Below, piece after piece: positions 32,840 to 43,163 of a stretch of DNA of 64,000 nucleotides; the stretch's first letter is position 1; each line of letters begins with the position of its first letter. Source of the stretch: Sycon ciliatum (lineage: Eukaryota; Porifera; Calcarea; Leucosolenida; Sycettidae); NCBI RefSeq assembly GCF_964019385.1, contig NC_088654.1:20695108-20759107 (forward strand), given 5' to 3'. The position numbers and the translations under genes are program-made. Below the pieces are notes generated by a model, which worked only from the letters and a program-made list of their open reading frames with translations, did no database searches and was not told where the DNA came from.

Positions 32840-34049
32840 TGTATTGCTTTATTTTACATCGCAAGTCAAACGGGCAATCATGCCCAATGTTATGATGACG
32901 ATGGAAAGGGAGAAAAGATTTTAAGAACAAGATTACTTATCCTGGATTATGGGGAGTGAAGAAAATGGTGAGTCTAGGAATCTCTCCTTTGATCATCAAC
33001 ATTGGTCATGAAAGTAGACTTTCAATGGGCGTGAGAGTTGAGATGTGCTACGTCAGGCCAACTAGAGGGGAATGCTAGGCTGTGAGATTCCGAAGTACAT
33101 CTATTCTGTGTTTGTTTTATGAATGCATTGCAAATCCAAGGACAATCATCCCCAAACGGATAAAATCTAAGATAACCTGGATAGGTGGAGTAAAGAAAAC
33201 AGTGAGTATGGGGAACTCTCGGGATAGGAACATCCTAGCATTAGCCATGAAAGTAAACTTTCAATAAACGCTTGAATCGGCATGTGGTAGGGCATGACTT
33301 TAAGGACGAGGGCAAAAGATTCCACAACTTGGCAGCAGCAAAAACTAGTCTGTGAGATCCCGAAGTACTGCGGATGTTGGGAAGGGGCAGATTGCAGGCA
33401 TCCTGACCTCTGGTAGCACGGGGCAGTGAACTGTATTCCAGGCGTGATTTGAGCAGCAAACTGACATTGCAGTGAAGTATGCGGTGTACGAGAAGCCGCA
33501 ACTTGCAAACCGCCCGCTCGACAGCCGGACAAATGCCGAGTTGGGCATACAGCTGCATAGTGTGGGCACGCGAGGGGTGGGTTGTGATACAGCGGATGCA
33601 GCGCTTATCCAGTCTGATGAGGGTCTGTTTGAGGCTTGCTGAGAGGCTGGCGAAGTAGGCGTTCGAGGCGTAGAGTAGGTCAGGTAGGATAAGAGCTGTG
33701 TAGTATAGGAGGGACTGCGCACGGGTGATGTCTGCTCTGATGTGGTGCAAGACTCAGAGTTTGTAGGACACCTTCTTCACTACAGCAGCCACTTGATCTG
33801 CCCAGCTCAAGCGCTTGTCCAGACAAATACCAAGGTATTTGGCTGTGCTGGTTAGAGCCAGAGGAGTGCCACGACATGTAACTTCAAGCTCTAGTCTGTT
33901 CCGCCTTCCGGCGGAGATGCCCAGAACCTGGGTTTTCTGCGCGTTGAGAATTAACCCCTTGTCCGCCAGAAATGTTGCAACTCCGGACACTGCAATGGAG
34001 AGGACACGGTTGATGGTAGGTACATCAGAACTGCTGGTGTAGATCATGA
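32840..34049 (-). mobile_element. LINE X2, 3' part
   Basis: Minus-strand LINE closely similar to X1. The 3' UTR starts at 32840 with AATAAAGCAATACA on the minus strand. The RT C-terminal frame runs 33241-33750 and a further piece 33754-34047 contains LNAQKTQVLG. ATAT flanks at 32836-32839 and 54828-54831 mark its insertion into BEL2. The gypsy element interrupts it at the RT catalytic box. Confidence 0.85.
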
Positions 34050-34439
34050 TGTTGTACGTAGTGTAGCTGCACGCTGTTCACACGCTGATTGCATGCTGTC
34101 TGCACGCTTTTTGCCTGGTTACTGCTAAGATTACGTGTCCGTGCCTGGGTACGTGCCTGGCTACGTGCCTGGGTTCGTGCCTGGGTCCGTGCCTGGGTCC
34201 GTTTGGGTGATAACTCGTGGCCCTGCGCCATTTTCCTCGTCGCAGCTCCTCGTGTTGGGTCCGTTTTATTCTCTCTCTCTCGTGGTTTTCTGCCCTTTTG
34301 TTACTCTTATCGTTTCCGTTGTCCTCCTGAGCCCTGCTCCTTCCCTTTGTCCCCTTATTCGTCGTTTGAGGCCAAGTAAACCGTATCAACCCGAACAATT
34401 CGTTGCTCTGTCTGACTGGTCGCGGGGGCTCAGACAACA
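34050..34439 (+). repeat. Gypsy 5' LTR
   Basis: 390 bp, TGTTGT...ACAACA. Includes a 12-bp minisatellite (cgtgcctgggtc variants, 34139-34203) with one more copy than the 3' LTR. The primer-binding region (ttTGGCGCCCAATTAC) starts at 34440. Confidence 0.95.
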
Positions 34440-34941
34440 TTTGGCGCCCAATTACAGCTCGAACCCTCGACAGTTCTCTTCTCTACCGTCTACGATGCAA
34501 CGTGTTTATTACGAACCGATGCCAGTCACTCTCCAGCTCCTGTTCGAGTAAGTACCGTTTTACTATTCCCAGTTTTGTTGTTGGTTGTTTTTTTTGTTTT
34601 TTTTGCGGATTTTTTTGCGCCGTTGTGCTGCTTCGTTCTGCGTTGTTTCTCTCTCTGCCGGTCTTATCTTCCTGTGCATGCATTGCGGTTTGAGTCCATG
34701 CGTGGCTCCTTTTCCTGTGGCCGTAGTGTCCTGTCTGGTGTGTGCCCTGTTCGGTGCTCCCACTCAGCTTTAGTGTGGTGTTTTCGATTTGTGGGGGTTG
34801 TATAGTTTTCCACGTGGCTGTGACATTCGTCGTTCCAACCTGCTACACTGTTTTGTTCTGTTTTTCAAAATTCGTTGTACACTGTTTTAGCATACGGTAC
34901 GTGTCTTGTTTACTCCTGTGTTCTCAGTTAGGATTTTGAAA

Positions 34942-35848
34942 ATGACTACGAGTGGCAGTGCTAGCTCTGGTTCGGGTTTGTTGTCTGTGACGAGTAGTGA
35001 TCCCACTAAATGGCTGATGCCCAAACCATTTCGGGGTACCTCTACGGAGGACCTCCAAGCCTTTTTTACCGATTTTGAAATGTGTCTCGAGGCGAATGGT
35101 TTTGTACATGTCCTGACCGGGAACCAAGACACTGTCGATCCAACCAGTCGTAGCAAGATGACCTCTATGGCGGTGATCATGCTGAATAAAAGCTTAGTCG
35201 GATCGGCCGCATTAATGTTGCAGTCGATGAGTGCGGCCAATCAGAAAACTTCGTGTTGAAATCGAGCAGGCCCTGAATGCGCGTTTCGGTGATTCGGGCA
35301 AAGAGCTGTTGCGACAGGTAGAACTGCAGGCTCGGAAGCGAAAACCGGGTGAATCACTCACAGAGCTGGCTGACGCCCTGCAGGTGTTAGTGTCGAAAGC
35401 CTACCCGGACGCGCCTGCTCAAATTGCGAATGTAGTAGCTGTCCGGTCCTTTTTGGATGCGCTGCCACCAGATTTTGCACGTCGCATTGGTGACCATGAG
35501 CCGGTGGATCTCATGGCCGCCACCCGCAAGGCAGTGGTGCTCGAGACGCGAGATAAACTTCAGCAGGATGCCGTAGTGGTAGCCCAGGCAAGCGTGAAGC
35601 CAACAGGGGACACTCGTCTCTCCAAATTAGAACAGCTTAGTGCCACGCAGAGCAAACTTTTAGCGAAAATAGCAGAGAGGCTCGAGAAATTGGAGACGTC
35701 GTCCCAGAGGCCTCCAGTCCGCCAGGCTCGGCCCGAAGTAACATGTTTTGCTTGTGGGGAGTTGGGCCATTTCTCACGTTTTTGCCCCAACAAGTCTAGT
35801 GCACAAAAGAGTGAGAAACGTGATTCGCAGAAATCTTTAAACGAGTAA
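34942..35848 (+). pseudogene. Gypsy gag with zinc knuckle (one frameshift)
   Basis: Starts at the ATG at 34942 (MTTSGSASSGSGLLS). The frame shifts near 35231-35259 and continues to 35848. The first part has the capsid-type PKPFRGTSTEDLQAFFTDFE; the second has LADALQVLVSKAYPDAP, a coiled-coil-like LSKLEQLSATQSKLLAKIAE and one CCHC knuckle CFACGELGHFSRFC for RNA packaging. Protease follows about 50 bp downstream. Confidence 0.85.
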
Positions 35849-35901
35849 GGGCGTCCGGAGAGGGTCTTCCGGTCGCCCCTGCCCATTGTCCTGCGCATGT
35901 T

Positions 35902-37457
35902 GTGGGGAGTGACCCTGTCCAGCCCGCCCCGGATACCGATTCTGGGGCTGTGGTTGGCAGGGCGCTCCCAATCTTTGTTGATGATGATGATGATGTACCC
36001 AATGTTTGTTCGGAATATATGGATGCTGTTGATGTGGTGTGTGCTATTTGTGCATTCCATCACACTCCGGCGGAGTCCCACTTTTGTACTCCACCTGGTG
36101 TTCCGCTGCCTCCTCCCCTGCCACCGCCGATCGAGACCTCGGATTCCCTCCCGGTGGGTAGTGTTACGCCTGTCAGCGAGGGTGTGGCGGTCAACATTAA
36201 CAGCGCCGGCACCAGTCTCTATGCTGCAGCCCGGGTAAGAGTCGCGAACCGGAGTTGTGATCTGTCTTGTTTAGTTGACACGGGGGCTGCTGTGACACTG
36301 ATCGATTCTGATGTTGCTTGTCGACTCGGTGTAGAGTCGGTACTAGGTCCTGCTAGTGATTTGGGGTGTCTGCCCTTGTTGGGGCGGGTGGGATCCACCT
36401 TGATGTTAAGGGTTCTGTGACCGTACAGCTGACCCTAGGTGATATTGTTTTGTCAACCCCTGTCCTTGTCGTAAGGGGTTTGTCTGAGTCTTGTTTGTTG
36501 GGCGCCGACGTACTGGCTGCCCATGGTTTCTCGCTCGTACTGAGTGGTAAGCCTCGGCTGTGTCTGGGTGAACACGTGGTTCCATTGAGTACAGGCCGTG
36601 GCGTGGGTACCCCATATGTGGTGGGGTGGGAGGATAGACTCAATCCCCGATGGGTGTGGGTAGGGTTTTCCTCCATTATGTTGTGCTTGCTGTCAATGAT
36701 GGGAGACGCTCGCGGTCTCTTGGCAGTCAAGTTAAGTGTAGCTTTGTGTTTTGTGTTGTTGTTCTGCTCTCGGGGGGTGTTCACGTCCGTTGTTCGGCCC
36801 TGGGGTACGGGTTCTTTGCAGACCTCTCCGGTTAACTCTCCCCCAGCGGCCCCTCCTCCACCTGCCCCTCCTGAAAACATGTTTGTCGCTTTGACGTCCG
36901 CTGTTGAGATTCCCCCTTGGTCCCATCGTACTGTGGATGGGCTGACTAATGCCCCTCCGGGTTTGATCGTGCTGACGGAACCATGGTTAGATAAACCAGC
37001 AGAATACACCCTTCCCCGTGCTATCTGTCGTGTAACTACTGCATCTACTGTGCCTGTGTGTCTGACGAATTTGTCTTCTGTGCCTGTTCTTATCGAGTCT
37101 GGTATCTCCGTAGGGCAGCTCCTGCCGGTGGAGGACCCTCGGTCGGTGGTCCGGATGGCGGGAGTGCAGGTAGCGGATCAGACATTGAATGACCGCATGC
37201 AACCCTCATCGAGCGCTAACACCGCTGCTCTTTTTGATCTGTCTCACTTCAATAGCACGGAGGACGAACGCCAACGTTTGGTCAGTTCGTTATGTTCATT
37301 CGACGATATTTTTGCGAAAGATGCATGTGAAGTGGGAGAAACCCCTATTGTAGAACACACTATTAATACAGGGGATTCCTACCCAATTCGGCAGGGTCCC
37401 AGACGATTACCACCCGATAGGATTCAGATAGTCTCAGAGCAAATTGATATGGGATAA
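35902..37457 (+). pseudogene. Gypsy protease and pol N-terminal region
   Basis: The first frame (to 36420) ends with the retropepsin core CLVDTGAAVTLIDSD (active-site DTG at about 36277) after a proline-rich linker. A frameshift at about 36370 leads to a second frame (36366-37457) with LLGADVLAAHGFSLVLSG (the flap/ILG part of the protease), a hydrophobic stretch, a Pro-rich linker and the pre-RT segment VEHTINTGDSYPIRQGPRRL. The last codons run out of frame just before the RT. Confidence 0.8.
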
Positions 37458-38545
37458 TTGAGCCCAGCACTTCACCGTGGGCGAGTCCTATTGTTCTAGT
37501 TCGTAAGCCAGATGGTTCTTTTCGGTTTTGTGTTGACTACCATAAACTTAATGATGTAACTCGGAAAGATGCGTACCCTCTCCCACGCATTGATGCGACA
37601 CTAGATAGTTTGGGTGGGGCTCAGTTCTTTAGCACTCTAGACTACCAGTCAGGTTACTGGCAAGTACCCGTGGCAGAAAGGGACAGAGATAAGACGGCGT
37701 TCATCACTCCTCAGGGACTCTACGAGTTTCGACGTATGCCCTTTGGTTTGTGCAATGCTCCCGCAACGTTTCAGAGAATGATGCATGCCGTCCTCCGTGG
37801 CCTTTCTCCACTGTTTTGTTTGGTGTACCTAGACGATGTTATTGTGTTCAGTCGTACCTTTTCTGAGCATCTCACTCGATTGGAGGCTGTATTTACAGCA
37901 TTACGCAAAGCTAACTTGAAGATTAAACCGCGTAAATGCAAGTTGATCGTGCCTGAGGTAAATTTTCTAGGACATGTGGTGTCAAAGAAGGGTATCGCAA
38001 CGGATCCCGAGAAAGTGCGTGCTGTTAGGGACTGGCGAACGCCTAGCTCGGAGACTGCGCTGCGTGCTTTCTTGGGATTCGCTTCGTACTACCGCCGATT
38101 TATTTGCCAGTTTGCTGAGATAGCTAGTCCGCTGCACGGTCTGTTATGTAAAAATACTCCGTTTGTTTGGACAGAGGTCCACGATGCTGCATTTACAAAA
38201 CTGCGTGATGCCTTTTGTTCGGCACCAGTGCTAGCTTTTCCTGATTTCGATTTACCATTCGTTGTCGATGCAGACGCTTGTTGTGCAGGGTTAGGCGCGG
38301 TTCTCTCGCAAGTAGTCAACGAAGTAGAACGTCCGGTTGCCTACATCAGTCGATCATGTACGCCAGCAGAGCGAAATTATCCGATTACTCGTTTGGAGTT
38401 GTTAAGTGTAGTCTGGGCCTGTCGGACGTTTCGGCCATATCTCCTGTCGCGTCCTTTTCTGTTGCGTACTGACCATGCTAGTTTGCGGTGGCTGCTGAGT
38501 TCAAGAATCCATCCGGCCAAGTCGCGCGTTGGCTCGGTACTTTAG
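37458..38545 (+). pseudogene. Gypsy reverse transcriptase and RNase H
   Basis: RT motifs in order: IEPSTSPWASPIVLVRKPDG, RFCVDYHKLND, LDYQSGYWQVPV, FRRMPFGLCNAPATFQRMM, the catalytic YLDD at 37826-37837, INFLGHVVS-type motif, then the RNase H domain (FVVDADACCAGLGAVLSQ, TRLELLSVVWA). The frame from about 37460 to 37610 is open only after a shift at 37455, and another shift near 38490 breaks the end of RNase H. All catalytic residues I can check are present. Confidence 0.9.
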
Positions 38546-40038
38546 CTGAATTCCATTATACTGTCGAACATCGACCAGGTCGTCTCCATGGCAATGCAGA
38601 TAGTTTAAGTAGGCTACAAGAGGGCGATACTAGTGTTAATGTAGTTGCCATTCCGTCAACTGGTACTGACGAGTTACGCAAAGCAGTCGCTAACGACAAA
38701 GAATTGCAGGTCGTTTTGTCTCGCCTCGCCTCCCAGTCCTCTGCGAAACCAGGAGACAGTCCCGCAGTCCGGAGTCTGTTGGCACAGGCCGACGTTCTTA
38801 GAGTCAAAAATAGTCTGCTATATCGTACGTCCGTTCCCGAGAACGATACGCGTCAATTAGTTGTCCCACAAAATGAGCGAGACCGATTTTTGGTAGAAGC
38901 GCATGCCAGTCGTACGGCAGCCCATTTTGGCCAGGACCGCACCCTTGCCCGTTTGCGAGAGGTTGCCTACTGGCCGGGCATGGCAAAAGATGTTGCTGTG
39001 TTTTGTGCTACTTGTGAAGTGTGTGAGCGTAGTAAGAACCCGCCGCGTAAGTCTAGTGCGGGGTCCCCATTTGAAATATTAGCGATGGATATCATGGGAC
39101 CACTTCCCCTAACTCCCCGAGGGAATCAGTATATTTTGGTAGTGGCTGACTATTTTTCTAAATGGGTGGAAATCATTGCAATTTCAAATATGCGGGCGGA
39201 AACTGTTGCAAACCAGTTAGTAGACCGGGTGTTCACCCGTTTTGGTGTGCCCGAGCAATTGCACTCAGATCAGGGAGCGAATTTTGAAAGTAAATTGGTA
39301 GCTGAGTTGTGTAGTTTGTTAGGCATTAACAAAACTCGTACTACTCCATACCGGCCCCAGTCGGATGGTATGGTCGAGCGGGCCAATCGCACCATTCAAG
39401 TTGCGCTGCGTGCGTATTGTGCTCCCGACCAGTCCGACTGGGATCGGCACCTGTCGTTTGTGCAGCTCGCTTACCACACTAGGGTGCACCGGGCTACAGG
39501 GTTTACTCCCCACTTTGTTCTGTTTGGCAGGGAGGCCCGTTTACCGTCAGATTTAATGGTTCCCACTCCCGATGCTAGGCTAGAAAGTAATGTTCCCTGG
39601 AATGTAGCTAGTCTGCGTGAATCCCTAGCTCGGGCTTTGTCTGTTGTGCGTAAAAGATTAGATGTGACGCACTCTGTTGTAAAGTTAAACTACGACAAAA
39701 AGGCCTCCGAGCATGGTTTGAAAGTGGGGGACTATGTGTGGCTCCATTCGGTTCCCCCTCCCGGGACTAGCCCAAAATTGCATAGGCCATGGACTGGTCC
39801 GTGGCAGATCGAGCGAGTTCGTGGTGTGGTGTGCATGGTTGTAAGAGTGGGACCACTGCCCTCGGCTCGACATGCCCGCCATTTAACAGTACATGCAGAT
39901 CGACTAAGGTTAGTAAAGGGTCGGGTGGTGCTACCTCCAGTAAAAGAGGTGACTGAAATCGAGCCAGAGAGGGAGGTAGTACAGGCGTCCCTGGGTGGCC
40001 CCCCCCCCTTGTTTCCTTCCAGCCCCGTTTGGAATTAG
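38488..40038 (+). pseudogene. Gypsy integrase
   Basis: 516 codons open. The frame starts with the end of RNase H (EFHYTVEHRPGRLHGNADSL). An HHCC zinc finger follows (H...H, CATCEVC), then the integrase core with Asp at 39088-39090, Asp at 39268-39270 and Glu at 39376-39378, a D,D35E spacing. The C-terminal part has GDYVWLHSVPPPG. A run of nine C at about 40001-40009 probably causes the stop at 40038; the next frame continues PGLRQLTKGPGHYRAMLRGK to about 40160, a typical pol end. Confidence 0.88.
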
Positions 40039-40160
40039 TGATGCTGTACCTCCTGCCCCAGCACAGCATGACCCAGGAGCGGATCCGCGGAGACCTGGCC
40101 TCCGCCAATTGACCAAAGGCCCTGGCCACTATAGGGCTATGTTAAGAGGGAAGTTCGTGT

Positions 40161-40953
40161 AGCTTGTTTGTGTACTGTTAAAATAAATTTGTTGCCATAT
40201 TGGCAACTGGCGCCCAAAACCTGTTCTCGTTATTTTGTAGGTAGCAATATGTTGAAGTTCTGAACCGCTGCCAGTTGTTTGCTCTCTGTGTTTTCTTTTT
40301 CTGTTAAGTTTACGCGAATATGCTGATCCATCTCGGATTTACTTCGTAGCTACTGGCCGCGAATGTGCCAAATCGTCTGCTGTAACGTCACCTCCCGCAC
40401 CCGCAACACCACCACCTGTACCGTCGGCAAACCAAGACTCTCTCGTGGTGGAGTTCCGGCGTGTACGTCGCCGTTCCCGCCGGGCTCGGCACCGCCGGCG
40501 AGTACAAGGGCGGAAATCAGTGGAAACCGTCGCTTCCCGTCCAGCTTCTCCCAGCCCGGGAGTCATGGTCGAGGATTCGGATGCGACTGACGTAATTTAT
40601 TTGGTGGATATTCGTGTTGCTAATGATCTCGAGTGATTGCGCATTGTATTATTATTTAGGCCTTGGGGCGGTTGGGACGGTGAGGACATGGGTATTGGTG
40701 TTGTTCAGATAATTTAAGAGCCAAGGCCCATACACAGGTTGAACAACTCGCTTAATGACGACACCAGTGTGGACGGTTTTTTTTGCAGGGTTTTAGTTTA
40801 AGGGGATACGCCACACTGGTGCCGTCGTTAAGTGTAAACCCACCTGGCCCATTAGTCACTTGCTCAACCGTTCCCTTTTTCACCCCTCCCTTCTTAAAGA
40901 TTTGTTGCTTTGTAAAGTCTCAGGAGAGACTTAGTTATCTTAGGGCGGAGTAA
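40161..40953 (+). other. Gypsy post-pol region with extra ORF and hairpin
   Basis: About 800 bp between pol and the 3' LTR. It contains a second primer-site-like word (ACTGGCGCCCAAAAC) at about 40206 and a pyrimidine tract plus AG (tttctttttctgttaag) near 40308. An open frame of about 125 codons runs 40256-40636, Pro-rich then Arg-rich (RRVRRRSRRARHRRR) and acidic at its end. A strong hairpin has stems at 40751-40772 and 40811-40832. No env-like membrane or glycoprotein features were seen. Confidence 0.6.
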
Positions 40954-41348
40954 TGTTGTACGTAGTGTAACTGCACGCTGTTCACACGCTGATTGCATGC
41001 TGTCTGCACGCTTTTGCCTGGTTACTGCTTAAATTACGTGTCCGTGCCTGGGTACGTGCCTGGCTCCGTGCCTGGGTTCGTGCCTGGGTCCGTTTGGGTT
41101 ATAACTCGTGGCCCTGCGCCAATTTCCTGGTCTTCCGTTTTCTGTAGTCGTCGCAGCTCCTCGTGTTGGGTCCGTTTTATTCTCTCTCTTGTGGTTTTCT
41201 GCCCTTTTGTTACTCTTATCGTTTCCGTTGTCCTCCTGAGCCCTGCTCCTTCCCTTTGTCCCTTTATTCGTCGTTTGAGGCCAAGTAAACCGTGTCAACC
41301 CGAACAATTCGTTGCTCTGTCTGACTGGTCGCGGGGGCTCAGACAACA
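40954..41348 (+). repeat. Gypsy 3' LTR
   Basis: 395 bp. Differs from the 5' LTR by one fewer 12-bp repeat, an insert of about 18 bp (ttccgttttctgtagtc region at 41133) and several substitutions. Confidence 0.95.
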
Positions 41349-41352
41349 ATGA

Positions 41353-41478
41353 TATCATCAGCAAACATCAGAACCAGCGCTGGTGACGCACACTGCACTA
41401 TGCTCCTTGTGTAAAGAGAGAAGAGTACCGGCCCCAAGACACTGCCCTGTGGAACACGGCACGTGCAGCTAGTCATAT
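41353..41478 (-). mobile_element. LINE X2, middle piece
   Basis: Continues X2 after the gypsy insertion: FADD is readable on the minus strand at the junction, then the upstream RT segment to the LINE-A insertion. Duplicated CATAT at 41474-41478 and 54761-54765. Confidence 0.85.
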
Positions 41479-42529
41479 GTTAGTTGGTGATGGAGCTGTA
41501 GTTTCTGTGCATATCTTTGGCGTGGTGGATGATACTCCGCTGTCGGCCATTACATCGGCGATGGAGAAGTTTGGAACCACCGTTGGTCTCCCAAAGCGGG
41601 AAGAAAAGTCAGTGGATGGCTGTACGTTCACGACTGGCACTGTATTTGTAAATGTTGTACCCAAGTCCACCGTACCGTCTACAATCGTGCTGCCTGGCTC
41701 CGGTCAAAAAATTCGCGTTTGGCAAGTTCCCACGTGCTTCAAGTGTGGCTCCCGTACGCACCTCGCGAAGGACTGTGGCCAGCACAACAACAACTCTGCA
41801 TCTGCCGGCAACTCCACGCTGTACTCTCGGATCCACAAGGATTGTTCAAGGTCGAATACAGGTCAGGTCATGGACCCTGAGCGTGAAGTTCATGATAGTT
41901 CAACTGCTGCCTCAGATCTGCAGAGATGACTACATGTACAGATGGAGCTGCTGGACAGTCTGCAGTTCAGGGCGGAGTGCAAACATGTCAAACCACTGAC
42001 ATGCTTTCACAGACACTGCACCAGGAACGCAGTGAGACCAGGACGCCAATGCAGGAGGGCAACAGATTTTTCAGTGGCTGAGGGAAGGCACCTCATCAGT
42101 CACCTGACACTGACAAAGATGGATTCACCATGGCGTCAGGGAAGCATACATTCCCAGCAACTCCCCGGGCTGACAAACTCGCCAATGCTTTCTCCACTGC
42201 AGCTGAAAGTGATGAAGTTTCAGGTGCTGAGGATACGGATAACAGTGGCGCACAGGTCACAATCAACGGAATAACATTTGAGTGCTAACTTGACAACAGT
42301 ACCATATTTCGACAACCTCTGCTCCTCAAGCCCTAGTTCCTCTCAATCCGAACGCTACACCATTCCAACCCACTGTTACAAAAACAGTACTTGCACCGTC
42401 GGAGCAAGATTTGACCATTGTATTCCTCAACATTTGTAGTCTGCGCTACAAAGTACATGAACTGTCGGACCTGGTGCATTCGATGGACATTGTCGGTGTG
42501 GCCGAGACTTGGCTCACCAACACAGTAGC
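41479..42529 (+). pseudogene. LINE-A, ORF1 remnant and EEP start
   Basis: 5'-truncated LINE inserted in X2. The first frame (to about 41929) encodes an ORF1-type protein with one CCHC knuckle (CFKCGSRTHLAKDC) preceded by KIRVWQVP, a nucleic-acid-binding chaperone module. The endonuclease starts near 42410 (IVFLNICSLRYKVHELSDLV, then GVAETWL) and is interrupted at 42529 by BEL1. The apparent ATG at 41477 is made partly from the target duplication, so the true start is lost. Confidence 0.8.
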
Positions 42530-42951
42530 TATTCCGTTTCTCCCCGGAACCGGGATTATCCACACACAAAGATCTCCAGGACACAATGTTTACACTGACT
42601 CATGATCTGAAAACAGTCACAACTCTCCAAGAACTAAAACCTGAACATCTCCACAACTAGGCTAAAACCAACTCTGGCCTAACAAAAGATAGCAGTAGCT
42701 AATAACAGTGCACGCACATACATGGTATAGAAAGACCCTATGGCAACACTCGACCATGTAATGTGATACAACAATAGAATGCAGACGCCTAGACACCAGA
42801 GTACTGAATAGACCTGACACATGGCCTTCTTGATGGGAATGCATGAATAGAAGCACACATGGATCATAGCTCTAACACATCCGCCTATCCATATCACGCA
42901 TGAATGATTGTACTCTAACAGCCAGCATGCTGCACCAGTCTAACTGCAACA
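42530..42951 (-). repeat. BEL1 3' LTR
   Basis: 422 bp, minus orientation TGTTGCAG...CGGAATA. Differences from the other LTR: gacgCctag vs gacgTctag and catccGcc vs catccAcc. Confidence 0.95.
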
Positions 42952-43163
42952 TTCTCCCCCTCTCACACGAGGAGTTCCGAGGGTGAAACAAAACAAGAAA
43001 CCAAAAAGGCAACCCCCTCAGAGCCTAAAAGAACAAAAGATGAACGATGGGCTCTACAAACATACGTGTAGCTAAATATGCAAAGACTAAACATATGAAA
43101 GTGACCAATCGCACCACAGTACTAGAGTATTCCGACCGAGTCAATAATGAATATGTCTCTTTC

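Larger units (their letters stand above)
34050..41348 (+). mobile_element. Ty3/gypsy retrotransposon (7.3 kb)
   Basis: Complete structure: 5' LTR 34050-34439, PBS directly after, gag, protease, RT, RNase H, integrase, extra 3' region, 3' LTR 40954-41348. TSD ATGA at 34046-34049 and 41349-41352. The uninterrupted site is visible in X1 at about 21569. The domain order, with integrase after RNase H, defines Ty3/gypsy. Several frameshifts (near 35230, 36370, 37450, 38490 and 40005) separate the coding blocks, so it is probably inactive. The LTRs differ by indels and substitutions, so it is not recent. Confidence 0.95.

Noticed and set aside
40256-40636. env gene of the gypsy element
   Set aside because: Too short, Arg/Pro-rich, without a clear signal peptide, glycosylation pattern or fusion/membrane segment.
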